Source of the DNA: Luteolibacter sp. SL250
Lineage (GTDB): Bacteria; Verrucomicrobiota; Verrucomicrobiia; Verrucomicrobiales; Akkermansiaceae
Direction of reading: 5' to 3'
NCBI RefSeq assembly: GCF_026625605.1
Contig: NZ_CP113054.1
Span: forward strand, 868,001-932,000
DNA length: 64,000 nucleotides
Shown piece after piece: positions 43,908 through 53,004 of this stretch (the stretch's first letter is position 1; each line of letters starts with the position of its first letter). The notes under the pieces were generated by a model, which was not told the origin of the DNA, ran no database searches, and worked only from the letters and a program-made list of their open reading frames with translations. Both the position numbers and the translations under genes were made by a program.

Positions 43908-45128
43908 ATGAAATCCACCAAATCAAAAAAAGGCGGCCCCATCCGCAAGCTGGTTCCCTGGTTGATCGTCCTCCTTCTGGTTGCCGCGGTGATCTACGGC
44001 CTGAAGCCGAAGCCGCTGGTCGTGGACACCGCGGAAGCGAAGCGCGGGCCGCTCACCGTTTCCGTGGTGGAGGAGGGCAAGACGCGCATCCGCCACCGCC
44101 ATGTCATCTCCCCGCCGGTCGCGGGCTACCTCCGCCGGGTGGAACTGCGCGCGGGAGCGCCCATCGTCCGCGGAAAGACCGTGCTTGCCGTGATCCAGGC
44201 ATCCACCTCGAACTTCCTCGACCCCCGCACGAAGGCGGAGGCGGAAGCCCGCATCAAGGCGTCCGAGGCCATCCGCGAAACCCGACAGGCGGATCTCGAC
44301 CGCGCCACCGCCGCCATGGACCTCGCCGACAAGCAGCTCGACCGGCAGGAGAAACTCCGCCAGTCCGGTGCCGCCGCCGATCAGGACTACGACATCGCCG
44401 CCGCCGAGGCCCAGGTCAGGAAGCGCGAGCGCAATGCCGCGGAATTCGCTCTGCGCGCCGCCGCTTCCGATGTGGAGGTCGCCCGCGCCGCCCTGCTCCA
44501 GGCGCAGGCTCCATCGGCGGACCAGGCAAAGCCCATCGAGGTGCTGGCTCCTGTCGATGGGTTCGTGCTCAACGTCTATGAGGAAAGCGAGCGCCCGGTC
44601 ACGCCCGGCCTGCCCATCATGGAGGTGGGGGATGTCCAGGACCTGGAGGCGGAGATCGAGCTGCTTTCCAGCGATGCCGTCGGGATCGCTCCCGGGTCGG
44701 ACGTTTCCATCGAGCAATGGGGCGGCGGCACCCCGCTGCGCGGAAAGGTCAGCGTCGTGGAACCCGGCGGGTTCACGAAAGTCTCATCCCTCGGTGTGGA
44801 GGAGCAGCGGGTGAAGGTGCGTGTCGATTTCCTCGATCCCGTCCCCGCCGGCCACACCTTCGGCGACCGCTACCGGGTGGAGGCGCGCATCGTCACCTGG
44901 AAAGGGGACGACGTCCTCCAGATCCCCACCGGGGCGCTTTACCGGAAAGGCAACCAGTGGATGACATTCACCGAGGAAAACGGCATCGCCCGCGAGACCA
45001 AGGTGACCATCGGCCAGAACAACGGCGTCTCCGCCCAGATCCTCGGAGGCCTGGAAGCGGGCAAGACCGTCATCCTCCATCCTCCGGACAAGGTGGCCGA
45101 CGGAGTGAAAGTCACCAACGGGAAGTGA
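43908..45128 (+). CDS. HlyD/MacA-type periplasmic adaptor of the ABC exporter
   Basis: 406 residues. One N-terminal membrane helix (about 13-30; WLIVLLLVAAVIYGL) anchors the protein to the inner membrane. Then come a biotinyl-lipoyl-like half (VISPPVAGYLRRVELRAGAPIVRGKTVLAVI), a long coiled coil of repeated A/R/E-rich heptads (about 115-205), the second half of the lipoyl fold (VLAPVDGFVLNVYEE) and a beta-barrel end with the closing domain at about 290-405. This is the adaptor that joins the permease to an outer-membrane channel. No TolC-like gene is in the window. It is the third gene of the exporter operon. Confidence 0.92.
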   Translation: MKSTKSKKGGPIRKLVPWLIVLLLVAAVIYGLKPKPLVVDTAEAKRGPLTVSVVEEGKTRIRHRHVISPPVAGYLRRVELRAGAPIVRGKTVLAVIQASTSNFLDPRTKAEAEARIKASEAIRETRQADLDRATAAMDLADKQLDRQEKLRQSGAAADQDYDIAAAEAQVRKRERNAAEFALRAAASDVEVARAALLQAQAPSADQAKPIEVLAPVDGFVLNVYEESERPVTPGLPIMEVGDVQDLEAEIELLSSDAVGIAPGSDVSIEQWGGGTPLRGKVSVVEPGGFTKVSSLGVEEQRVKVRVDFLDPVPAGHTFGDRYRVEARIVTWKGDDVLQIPTGALYRKGNQWMTFTEENGIARETKVTIGQNNGVSAQILGGLEAGKTVILHPPDKVADGVKVTNGK

Positions 45129-45134
45129 GGCAAC

Positions 45135-45335
45135 GGAGCGCGGACTTCAGTCCGCATCTTTGCAACAGCAGATTGACCGGGATATAGGACTGAGCCACCT
45201 CTCGGTAAATCAGTGCAATCAGCTGTCGTCACCTGCCAAACCGGGAAAGGGATCACCGCGGATTCACTGCTTCCAATGATGGCGATTGGAAATCGCCGGG
45301 GCTTGCGAATCCAAGCGGACTGAAGTCCGCGCTCC
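45135..45335. repeat. 201-bp MITE-like element with 21-bp terminal inverted repeats
   Basis: An exact 21-bp sequence at 45135-45155 occurs inverted at 45315-45335. The inner part of each repeat is itself a palindrome (GCGGACT-TC-AGTCCGC). The stop codon of the adaptor gene lies immediately to the left and that of the next, opposite-strand gene to the right, and both flanks carry GTGAG-like sequence. The interior, about 160 bases, has no open frame. The shape is that of a miniature inverted-repeat element inserted between two convergent genes. Confidence 0.65.
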
Positions 45336-45339
45336 TCAC

Positions 45340-46158
45340 TCACGAAGCGCGGCAGAATTCCAGCCACCGGTCGTGGGCTTCGTAGCCGGGCGTCTCGATC
45401 ACCAGTTCCGGAACACCGAGCGAGTTGTAGACCCGCAGCACCGTCATCGGCTCCGCATCGATCTCCTTGCGGTGGAGCATGAGGGAGTGGCACAGGCCGG
45501 GGTCGATCTCCACCATGCTGGCGCAGTCGTCGCCGGTGATGGTGATGTGGCCTTTGTTCAGAACCAGATCCGCCGGGGTGAGGCTCAATGCGAAGTGGAA
45601 GGATGGTGAATGCAGGCGGCAGTGAAGCTGGTGCCCCTCACGGATGCTGTGGGCCAGGATGCGGGCCAGCGGACTGTTGCCGGGATCCTTGCGCCGGGCT
45701 TCCGCGGCGCCCGCGCAGCACGAGCATGCGGTGGGCCGGATCAGGTGGGATGTCCGCCAGTCATGGTATTGGCCGGAGGTGAGGGGCTGGGAGGGATGAT
45801 GGTCCAGCGCATGCCGGAAGGCGCCCAGGTCGCTGAGCGAGGGGATCGCGGCGAAGGAAACGGCACGCGGCTCGCCGTGGGTGGCGATTTCGAGCGCCAG
45901 CGAAGGCCGTGCGTGGTGGTTGATCGCCACGCAGTGCATGTGTTGCATCGCATCGAGCGAAAGGTTCATCCCTTGTTCGGGAAAGGAAAACCATCCGTCG
46001 TCGCTCTGGAATGAGTCGGACAGGGCGGTGACGACCGCCATTTCCGCCATCCAGTTGCGTGCGTGGAGGTAGAGCGGAGTGATGTTGCTGAGTCCGGCGA
46101 GCACGGTCGCCGGGGATTCCTCGATGCGGTGGTAGCGGTGTGAGGTGAGGGAATTCAT
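45340..46158 (-). CDS. Unrecognised protein, second of a pair
   Basis: 272 residues from MNSLTSHRYHRIEES; longer upstream frames overlap the neighbouring gene and are not supported. The protein has an SFPEQGMNLSLDAMQHMHCVAI segment and SLALEIATHGEPRAVSFAAI, which recall in outline the repeat of HemS-type heme proteins, but identity is too weak to assign. A CSCCAG cysteine cluster lies in the middle. The second half carries LVLNKGHITITGDD. It follows the gene at 46176 with 17 bases between them, so they are one operon, and it converges on the ABC exporter operon across the inverted-repeat element. Confidence 0.6.
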   Translation of the reverse strand: MNSLTSHRYHRIEESPATVLAGLSNITPLYLHARNWMAEMAVVTALSDSFQSDDGWFSFPEQGMNLSLDAMQHMHCVAINHHARPSLALEIATHGEPRAVSFAAIPSLSDLGAFRHALDHHPSQPLTSGQYHDWRTSHLIRPTACSCCAGAAEARRKDPGNSPLARILAHSIREGHQLHCRLHSPSFHFALSLTPADLVLNKGHITITGDDCASMVEIDPGLCHSLMLHRKEIDAEPMTVLRVYNSLGVPELVIETPGYEAHDRWLEFCRAS

Positions 46159-46175
46159 GGATCGGATGAAGAATT

Positions 46176-46904
46176 TCAGGCGGTGTGGCAGAGGCGCAGG
46201 CAGTGGGCGCCAGCGGGAGCGAGGCGGAACTCGGCGGCGTTCACATCCGCATAGACGATGTGGCTCCGGCTGCGGTCGGCGATGCGGAGTACGGATCCCT
46301 CCACATCGACGAAGGACGGGCTGAAGCAGACTTCGCTGCGTTGCGTGCTCGTCCGGATCTCCACCTCCAGCAGGCGGCAGGCCTGGAGCGCGCCGCTCGT
46401 TTCGTGGACCATGGTGTCCAGGCAGGAGGGTGAGGGGGGCTTGCCCTGTTCCCACTCGTCCAACCAGGCCCCCGCCCCCAGGCGGTGGCTCTCCACGCAA
46501 TCGAGCGGGACACCACCGAAGCGGGCAAGCATGTCCCTGACCGCCGGGGAGTTCCAGTCATGGCCATCCAGCCGGACGGTGAACTCGATGGGTTTTCCCG
46601 GAGGCCCCATCGCGAACAGCGGGCACTGGTCCGGGAATTCCCTCAGCAGGTAGGCGTGCTGGGGCGGGGCGAGATCCGTCTCCAGCCCGCTGATGGCGTC
46701 GTGGAGGACGCTCCAGTCATGGGAGCGGCTGCGGATGTGGAGGCCGAAGCGCGTGGCTTTCGCCAGACTGAGGCCGGGCCGGCGCAGGATGAGCGTTCCT
46801 TTCCCCAGGGAACAGAGGTGGTTCAGCAGCTCGTCAACCGGGCTGTGGAGACGGTAGGCGCAACTGCAGGGCGCGGCGGGGCTGGTCTTCCATGAGCAGA
46901 ACAT
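46176..46904 (-). CDS. Unrecognised protein, first of a pair
   Basis: 242 residues from MFCSWKTSPAAPCSCAYRLHSPVDELLNHLCSLGKGTLILRR. The N-terminus has several cysteines (CSW, CSC, CSLG) and no signal peptide, and the rest is an even mix of short helices and strands ending FRLAPAGAHCLRLCHTA. The spacing of hydrophobic and charged residues does not match any family I know. It and the following gene (45340-46158) overlap in character and are adjacent on the minus strand, so they probably work together. It is not related by sequence to the GH43 gene next to it. Confidence 0.55.
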   Translation of the reverse strand: MFCSWKTSPAAPCSCAYRLHSPVDELLNHLCSLGKGTLILRRPGLSLAKATRFGLHIRSRSHDWSVLHDAISGLETDLAPPQHAYLLREFPDQCPLFAMGPPGKPIEFTVRLDGHDWNSPAVRDMLARFGGVPLDCVESHRLGAGAWLDEWEQGKPPSPSCLDTMVHETSGALQACRLLEVEIRTSTQRSEVCFSPSFVDVEGSVLRIADRSRSHIVYADVNAAEFRLAPAGAHCLRLCHTA

Positions 46905-46972
46905 GCCGCCATCCTACCCCGCCCGCGCCAGCCGCGCTCGCGGGGGATTGTTCAAGATGAGCGGGACTTTGC

Positions 46973-47899
46973 TCAATCTCCGGCCGGACCGGTCATCACC
47001 ACCGGCAGGATCAGGCCCTTTTCATCGTATTGGATCTTTTCCACGGCGATCTGCCTGCGGCCCCGGTAAGGCCCCGGCCGCTCTTTCGTTTCCCAGCGGT
47101 GATAGACGATGAACCATTCGCCGTCAGGAGATTCCACGAAGGAATGGTGGCCCGGTCCCTGCCGTTCCTCGTCCTTGGAAAGGATCATCCCCCGGTATTT
47201 CCACGGTCCCACAGGGGAGGGAGCGGTCGCATAGTGGACGGAGTATTCATCGCGGTTCCACCGGCCGTTGCTGTAGGAGAGGTAGTAGGTGTCCCCGCGG
47301 CGGTGCATGAAGGATCCCTCGGTGAAATGCGGCGGGGTGGTGGTCGGGACCTCCCGCCGTATCTTCACCGGCTCGTCCTCCAGTTCGAAGATCCGGAGCC
47401 TGGCCCCGTCGCTGCCACCCGTGTAGAGGTAGGTCTTTCCGTTTACCGGATCGGTGAACGCCATCGGGTCGATCGCTTCGAAGCCATTTCCGCCGGTCAG
47501 CAGCGCGCCGCCACTGTCGCGGAACGGGCCGGTGGGGGAGTCTCCCGTTGCGACGCCGATGTGGCTGGGGAATTGGGCGCTCTGTGGTCCCACCGAGTAA
47601 TAGAAATAATAGCGGCCGTTCTTCTCCAGCATCGACGGTGCCCATGCCAGCCTTCTGGGGGCGGGGTCTTCCTTCACCCACGGCAGGTCCGACAGCTTCA
47701 GGATGACGGCTTCCCGCTTCCATTCCTTCAGATCCGTGGACCGGTAGGCGGCGAAGAGGGGCTCGGGAGCACCCGACTCGGTGGGATACATCCAGTAGGT
47801 TTCCCCCACGCGGATGACGTGGGGATCCGCCCCGGCGGGCAGCGGACTGCCCAGGCCCGTGAGGCTGAGCAGGAAAGAAATCGATAGAGCCTGGATCAT
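46973..47899 (-). CDS. Secreted glycoside hydrolase family 43 protein
   Basis: 308 residues with a signal peptide (1-22). The five-bladed propeller pattern of GH43 is clear: the catalytic base Asp in PAGADPHVIRVGETYWMYPT, the pKa-modulating Asp in AIDPMAFTDPVNGKTYLY and the general acid Glu in HFTEGSFMHRRGDTYYLSYS. The end has GPGHHSFVESPDGEWFIVYHRW, the usual last blade. Substrates of the family are arabinan, xylan or galactan side chains; which one cannot be read here. It starts 4 bases after the ChrA stop and may share transcription with the transporter genes by proximity only. Confidence 0.92.
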   Translation of the reverse strand: MIQALSISFLLSLTGLGSPLPAGADPHVIRVGETYWMYPTESGAPEPLFAAYRSTDLKEWKREAVILKLSDLPWVKEDPAPRRLAWAPSMLEKNGRYYFYYSVGPQSAQFPSHIGVATGDSPTGPFRDSGGALLTGGNGFEAIDPMAFTDPVNGKTYLYTGGSDGARLRIFELEDEPVKIRREVPTTTPPHFTEGSFMHRRGDTYYLSYSNGRWNRDEYSVHYATAPSPVGPWKYRGMILSKDEERQGPGHHSFVESPDGEWFIVYHRWETKERPGPYRGRRQIAVEKIQYDEKGLILPVVMTGPAGD

Positions 47900-47903
47900 T
47901 CGG

Positions 47904-49220
47904 TCACGATCCTACGGCCAGCCGGTAGAGGATGCCAAGCCCCGCGCACGCGGCCAATGTGGGGATCACTCCGGTATTGAACCGCTCCAGCGCCAACCAT
48001 GATGCCATGGCGACCACCGCCGCGAAGACATCGAAAGCTCCACCCCCCGGCCACAGGGAGTGCCAGGTGAACCAGACCGCCAGATTCAGGATCACCCCGA
48101 CGACGGCGGCGGTCATGACCGTCATCATCGAGGAGATGCGGGGGCGGTTGCGGAGCGTCTCCACATGGGGGGCTCCCAGAAAAACGAACAGGAAGCAGGG
48201 GACGAAGGTCACCCAGGTGGTGATTCCCGCGCCCAGGGTCGCGGCGGCCAGGGAGCTCCATCCTTCCGGCGGATGCTGCCACGCCGCGACGAAGCCCACG
48301 AACTGCAACACCATGATCAGCGGGCCGGGCGTCGTCTCCGCCAGGCCCAGCCCGGCCATCATCTGCCGCTGGCTCAGCCAGCCGTAGTGATCCACCGTCA
48401 TCTGGGAGACGTAGGGCAGCACCGCATACGCGCCGCCGAAGGTGACCAGCGCCGCCTTGCTGAAAAACAGGCCCTCCTTGAAATGCACGCCTCCCCAGCC
48501 GAGCCATGCACCCACCGCCAGCAACGGCAGCCACCACAGCGCGAGGCAGACGACGCTGATGGCCACCGTCCGCCCGACGCTACCCTTCGGGGCCGGAGGC
48601 AGAGCCACGGCGGCCTCTTCCGGAGGAGCCTCCTCCATTGCGGATTCCGCTGCGGTTTGACGCTCCCGCATGAATTTCCCTCCGATCAGGCCGATGAGCG
48701 CCGCCACCGCCAGGATGATGACGAAGGAAACCTTGAACACGAAGATGGCGGTGAACGCCGCCACCGTAACCAGCCAAAGCCCCGGTGTTTTCAGCACCTT
48801 TGAGCCGATCCGTTTCACCGCCCCGGCGACGATGGCGATGACGGCGGGGATCAGCCCGTAGAACATTCCCTCCACCCATGCCACTCCGCCGCCGGCCATG
48901 TAGAGCCAGCTCAGGGCGAACAGGATGAAGACGGATGGGAGGACGAACAGGACGCCCGCCGCGATTCCGCCTTTCGCCCCATGCAGCCGCCATCCCAGGT
49001 AGGTTGCCAGTTGCTGGGCCTCCGGACCGGGCAGCAGCATGCAGAAATTCAGAGCGTGCAGGAAATGGTCTTCCGTCATCCAGCGACGCCGCTCGACGAT
49101 CTCCTTGTGCATGATGGAGATTTGCCCCGCCGGTCCGCCGAAGCTGATCCAGCCGAGCTTCCACCAGAACCGCAGGGCATCCCGGAATGACGGCGCGGCG
49201 CGGGCGGTCTGCTCCTTCAT
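47904..49220 (-). CDS. chrA: Chromate ion transporter family protein
   Basis: 438 residues with about twelve membrane segments. The two CHR halves are visible: the first with FGGPAGQISIMHKEIVE and LNFCMLLPGPEAQQLATYLGWRLHG (about 25-80), the second with FSKAALVTFGGAYAVLPYVSQM and GLGLAETTPGPLIMVLQFVGFVAA. These are the conserved blocks of long-chain ChrA. It exports chromate; some family members carry other anions. The start overlaps the RND exporter stop codon by 4 bases (ATGA), so the two genes are coupled. A Glu/Ala-rich loop (about 200-215) separates the halves. Confidence 0.93.
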   Translation of the reverse strand: MKEQTARAAPSFRDALRFWWKLGWISFGGPAGQISIMHKEIVERRRWMTEDHFLHALNFCMLLPGPEAQQLATYLGWRLHGAKGGIAAGVLFVLPSVFILFALSWLYMAGGGVAWVEGMFYGLIPAVIAIVAGAVKRIGSKVLKTPGLWLVTVAAFTAIFVFKVSFVIILAVAALIGLIGGKFMRERQTAAESAMEEAPPEEAAVALPPAPKGSVGRTVAISVVCLALWWLPLLAVGAWLGWGGVHFKEGLFFSKAALVTFGGAYAVLPYVSQMTVDHYGWLSQRQMMAGLGLAETTPGPLIMVLQFVGFVAAWQHPPEGWSSLAAATLGAGITTWVTFVPCFLFVFLGAPHVETLRNRPRISSMMTVMTAAVVGVILNLAVWFTWHSLWPGGGAFDVFAAVVAMASWLALERFNTGVIPTLAACAGLGILYRLAVGS

Positions 49221-51589
49221 GGGATCCGCCGTGTTTTCCAGCCCGGCAGCAGGAAGATGGACACCGCCATGCTCAGCGTGATGCCGATCACCGCGACATA
49301 ACCCAGGCTCACCAGCGCCTCGCTCGATGAGGTGATGAGCGAGCCGAAGCCGATGACATTCGACGCGCCGCAGAACAGCAGCGCCTTGCTCGTCCCGTTC
49401 CACAGCTCCTTGAAACAGCCGCCCGTGCGCCGCAGCGTGAGGGTCACGTGGATGGCGTAGTCGATGCCCGTGCCGAGCAGCAGTGGTGTGGCCATCAGGT
49501 TCACGAAGTTCCACCGCAGGCCGGTGATTTTCATGATGGCAAGCAGCATCAGCGTGCTGAAAGCCATCGCGAACAGGGCCAGCAGCACGTCGCCCGCCCG
49601 GCGGAAGATCAGGACCATCATCCCGACGAGGAGGATACCCATCGGCAGCAGCATGCGGGTCATGTCCTCGTCCACCAGTTTGGAGATCGCCGGCTTGAAC
49701 AGCGACCAACTGCTCAGCCAGATGCCGTCACCCGCCAGCTTGCTGAACGCCGGGTAGTCCTTCGCCGCAGGCTCGACGCCGGGACCGGAGGTCACGGAGC
49801 CGAGCACATAGCCGCCACCCTTGTCGTCGCGGTTCAGGAACAACCGCATCACCTCCCGGGCGGATTCCAGTTGGGGGAAGGCGACTCCGGAGATGGTGGA
49901 TTGCTTTGCCATCGCCTCCAGCACCCCGCGTCCCAGCGCCAGGCCCTCTTCGGAGAATCCCGCGGCATCCGCTTCCGCCAGAAGCCGCTCCCGGTCCTGT
50001 GCCATCGCGGAAATCCGCGCCCGGTTTTTCTCCTGGGTCGCCGCATCCGGCCACCAGCCATCCGGCAGCTTCACCCCGGACACCAGTCCGGCCTGCTTCG
50101 CCTCGTCCACCCGGCGGTGCGCTTCCGCCAGCCGCGCCTGCATTTCGCCATCGCTTTCTGCCTCCACCACCAGGCCCATGGTCTGGCTGTTCCAGCCGGG
50201 GAATGCCTTCTGGAGACGGTCGAAGGCCTCCATTGCCTGGCTGTTGCGCGGGCGCATGATCTTCGAGTCGAAGTCGATGCCCGGCAGCCCCATCACGAAC
50301 AACACGGTGAATGACGCTACGGCCAGCACCGCCGTGATCGACCATGCCGCCTTCGAGCGCGGCAGCAGCCTGCCGCTTCCCACCGCGGGAGCGCGGTCCA
50401 CGCCGAACTTCGCCACGAACGGCAGATAGAGCACCAGCATCAGGATGGCCGCGGCAACGAGACCCACCGCCACGATCGAGCCGAGCTGCGCCATCCCGGG
50501 AAAACCGCCGAGGTTGAGCGCGGAAAAGACAATCGCCGTGGTCACCGCGCCGAACAGCACCGGCCTGCCGCTCGCTTCGCGCAGTGGCTTCACCTTGTGC
50601 CCCGTGACTTTCGCTTCCTGGCAGATCACCAGTCCGTAGTCCACTGCCAGGCCGATGAGGATTTCCGCCGAACTCAGCGCGATGATGCTGAGCTTTCCGT
50701 ACATCCATCCCGCCACGCCCAGTGCGACCGCGAAGACCAGCGTCAGGATCACCGTCAGCCCCAGCAGCAGGCTCAGCCGCCGCTGCATCCACCAGAACAG
50801 AAGGCCGATGAGGCCCAGCGTGATCGCGATGGAGCCGCTCAGGTCCGTCTCCATCGCCCGGCCGATCTCGGAGGAAAACGCCGGTTCTCCCGTATAGCGG
50901 AGCTTCAGATTCCCCCCGTCCGCTTTCTGCCAGGCCGCCACCTCCGCTTTCACCTTGATCAGCCAGGCCTCCGCGCTGCGGTAGCCGTCGATGGCCTGCG
51001 GAGCTTCCACGAACAACAGGTGGGCGCGGCCGTCCTCGCTCTCGAACGCCTCGCCCCCTTCGCCGGAGGAAGTCAACGCAGCGACCGACGGATGGCGGAG
51101 GAATCCCAGCGGATCATGGGATTTCATCACCATGTCCATGCCCTCCATCGCCGTGGCGATATCGTCCAGGGAGGTCTTGATCGTTGCCTGCGAAGACTCC
51201 GGGGAAAGCTTTGCCGCCTGCGCCTCCACCGCCGCCGGATCGCCATTGAGCCACAGGTAGGCCAGCAGCTCGGACAGGCCTTCCGGCTCGCTCATCCACA
51301 GCGGCTGCCAGCGCGCCCGTTTCGCCACGCCCTTTTCCTCCAGATGTTCGCCCAGCGACTTCGCCGCTTCTCCGAGCAGGCCCTCGTCCTCTTCGCCGCC
51401 CTCGATGAGCACCACCAGCTCGTTGTTCCGGGAGAACGCCTCGTGGAAAACCTTCAGCCCTTTCACCTCGGGCAGGTTTCCCGGCAGCATCGAAAGGATG
51501 TCCGTGTCAAACCGGAGCCGCATCAGCCCCGCGGTCGCCACGAGGATCGAAACGACAAGCAGGATCGGCAGTGCCAGACGGCGGAGCAT
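49217..51589 (-). CDS. RND/MMPL-superfamily exporter
   Basis: 790 residues. A first helix is followed by a large periplasmic domain (about 30-250), then helices 2-6 (ALSSAEILIGLAVDYGLVICQEA near residue 320 has the conserved Asp of the proton relay). A second periplasmic domain (about 430-640) and the final helices follow (about 650-780; ATPLLLGTGIDYAIHVTL, again with the Asp). This is the HpnN/MMPL branch, whose members export lipids, hopanoids or similar molecules using proton motive force. The 4-base overlap with ChrA suggests joint expression. Cargo is unknown; no hopanoid-synthesis gene is nearby. Confidence 0.9.
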   Translation of the reverse strand: MLRRLALPILLVVSILVATAGLMRLRFDTDILSMLPGNLPEVKGLKVFHEAFSRNNELVVLIEGGEEDEGLLGEAAKSLGEHLEEKGVAKRARWQPLWMSEPEGLSELLAYLWLNGDPAAVEAQAAKLSPESSQATIKTSLDDIATAMEGMDMVMKSHDPLGFLRHPSVAALTSSGEGGEAFESEDGRAHLLFVEAPQAIDGYRSAEAWLIKVKAEVAAWQKADGGNLKLRYTGEPAFSSEIGRAMETDLSGSIAITLGLIGLLFWWMQRRLSLLLGLTVILTLVFAVALGVAGWMYGKLSIIALSSAEILIGLAVDYGLVICQEAKVTGHKVKPLREASGRPVLFGAVTTAIVFSALNLGGFPGMAQLGSIVAVGLVAAAILMLVLYLPFVAKFGVDRAPAVGSGRLLPRSKAAWSITAVLAVASFTVLFVMGLPGIDFDSKIMRPRNSQAMEAFDRLQKAFPGWNSQTMGLVVEAESDGEMQARLAEAHRRVDEAKQAGLVSGVKLPDGWWPDAATQEKNRARISAMAQDRERLLAEADAAGFSEEGLALGRGVLEAMAKQSTISGVAFPQLESAREVMRLFLNRDDKGGGYVLGSVTSGPGVEPAAKDYPAFSKLAGDGIWLSSWSLFKPAISKLVDEDMTRMLLPMGILLVGMMVLIFRRAGDVLLALFAMAFSTLMLLAIMKITGLRWNFVNLMATPLLLGTGIDYAIHVTLTLRRTGGCFKELWNGTSKALLFCGASNVIGFGSLITSSSEALVSLGYVAVIGITLSMAVSIFLLPGWKTRRIP

Positions 51590-51598
51590 GCGCCGAAC

Positions 51599-52255
51599 TC
51601 AAGCGGACCGCGCCCCATCCGGCAATGCGGTTCCTCGGGACCGCCTGCGTCCGGTCAGCAGCAAAGTTCCCCCCGCGATGGCGAGCATCCCGCCGGAGGG
51701 TTCCGGGACAGGCGTCCAACCGGTGATATCGTAGTTGATGCCCTGATATGTGATCAGGGAGAGCGATCCGCTCGAAAGGAAATTGGGATCGGTGAAGGAG
51801 ATGGACCACAACCCCGCCTCGTTCTCGATGAGCAAAGGGTTGTCGCCGAAGGTGCCGCCCGTAGAGGAGACGAGGCTCCATGTCTCCTGATCCGTGGCCG
51901 GGGAATTCCCAAGAAGCACGAGGAAACTCCCGGAATAGGAAGTGAGACTTCCCAGGGAATCGCTGAAGCCGGAAAGGGAGCCGGTGGAAAGGACGTTGTT
52001 GCCAGTGACGGCCAGAGTCCCTTCGGAAAGCGTCAGGGTTCCGCTGCTCGATCTGACGACGCTCAAGGTGCCCCCGCTCACCACTCCGCTGCCAATGAGG
52101 GAAACTCCACTTCCTGCGATGGTGAGAGCTCCGGAGGATCCGTATTCAGCCGGATACACCGCCGCAAAGGAGCCGCTGAAACTCGCGGCATGCGAGACCG
52201 TGGTGGCGGCAAGCAGGAAACCGAAAAGCGGGGCTGTCAGCGCGGAGCGGTACAT
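51599..52255 (-). CDS. PEP-CTERM exported protein
   Basis: 218 residues from MYRSALTAPLFGFLLAATTVSHAAS, which gives a signal peptide; 13 upstream codons are not supported. The body is Ser/Gly-rich and beta-strand-repeated, and the end has the sorting signal VPEPSGGM, a hydrophobic helix and a basic tail (RRRSRG), the PEP-CTERM pattern processed by exosortase. Such proteins are surface or matrix components. No exosortase or exopolysaccharide gene is in this window, so this is one of probably many scattered PEP-CTERM genes. Confidence 0.88.
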   Translation of the reverse strand: MYRSALTAPLFGFLLAATTVSHAASFSGSFAAVYPAEYGSSGALTIAGSGVSLIGSGVVSGGTLSVVRSSSGTLTLSEGTLAVTGNNVLSTGSLSGFSDSLGSLTSYSGSFLVLLGNSPATDQETWSLVSSTGGTFGDNPLLIENEAGLWSISFTDPNFLSSGSLSLITYQGINYDITGWTPVPEPSGGMLAIAGGTLLLTGRRRSRGTALPDGARSA

Positions 52256-52408
52256 TTCTGACGGAACTCTGTGGAAACAGGGCGGTTCAGGCAAGCAGCT
52301 TCTGGCCTTCCATGCCGGAGTTTGTCCTTGTCAGCCGTGACGGTTCCGTGACGGTCCCCACGATGTTTTCTCCAAGGAATGCGATCGATCGGGCACGGAG
52401 GGTGGGTG

Positions 52409-52745
52409 AGACCGGCCCCGTGGCACCGTCGGCGGAAGCGTTGGTGACCAAGTTTGCCCTCCGTCTCCCGCTCTCCGACTCAGGAGGGAGAAGATCTTTC
52501 ATTGGTGGGCGGCTGATCCCCAGTCTCTCCGACTGAAGGCGGATGTCTTCAACCTGCGATCGAACACCCCGGTACGACATGCCACGGAGAATGTGGCGCT
52601 GGCCTTCGTCTTGGGGAGGGCGGAAGGCGTTGATACCGGGTTGTGTTGCCCGCTTTTCGATCCGTCCGGCACGGCCGGTTGGGAGCCTTTTTTGGATGGC
52701 GGCGGTTCCGTCAAGCCGTCCGCTGCATCGGGCGTTGGGTCTTGA
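52409..52745 (+). other. Possible gene remnant in the gap upstream of the histidine kinase
   Basis: The interval 52256-53219 has only one supported short gene (52711-53004, minus). On the plus strand a frame stays open from about 52409 to a stop at 52743-52745. Its product (FHWWAADPQSLRLKADVFNLRS and ENVALAFVLGRAEGVDTG) has strongly coding-like base use but no usable start codon before its middle. It could be the remains of a broken gene. Other frames in the gap give sequences with no sign of protein-like composition. Confidence 0.3.
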
Positions 52746-53004
52746 AGGAGTGCTCGATCTCGCGCAGTTCCGACTGTCCGAGCGAGCGGACCAACCTCTG
52801 GAAGCGGAGTCGTGCCCCGGTGGCACCCGTTTGCGCCGCCTGTCGGTAGAGGAAGTAAAGCCTCCGGTTGTTGTCCAGTGAGTGGATCAGTTGGTTCAGC
52901 GAAACGAATTCGCCGGGAATCCCCGAAATGGGGCGGCGGATCTTGCTCTTCGGTGGGGGGACCAGCATCGGGGCGAACCGGGTTTCTTTGGTTTTTCCGG
53001 ACAT
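52711..53004 (-). CDS. Small conserved-looking protein of unknown function
   Basis: 97 residues from MSGKTKETRFAPMLVPP. Codon use is coding-like (GC-rich third positions), and the second half is helix-rich: GEFVSLNQLIHSLDNNRRLYFLYRQAA and LVRSLGQSELREIEHSF. The first 28 residues are basic and Pro-rich and lack a signal peptide. I recognise no domain. It is alone on the minus strand, pointing away from the histidine kinase gene. Its 3' end overlaps the plus-strand open stretch that ends at 52745. The chance that it is real is moderate. Confidence 0.5.
   Translation of the reverse strand: MSGKTKETRFAPMLVPPPKSKIRRPISGIPGEFVSLNQLIHSLDNNRRLYFLYRQAAQTGATGARLRFQRLVRSLGQSELREIEHSFKTQRPMQRTA

Noticed and set aside
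47904..49709. A 601-codon version of the chromate transporter
   Set aside because: The extra N-terminal part is antisense-like and overlaps the RND gene. The ATG at 49220 gives the family start and a 4-base overlap with the upstream stop codon.
52287..52826. A 179-codon minus-strand frame in the gap before the kinase
   Set aside because: Product begins Arg/Ser-rich and its base use is not coding-like, and it overlaps the better-supported short gene at 52711-53004.
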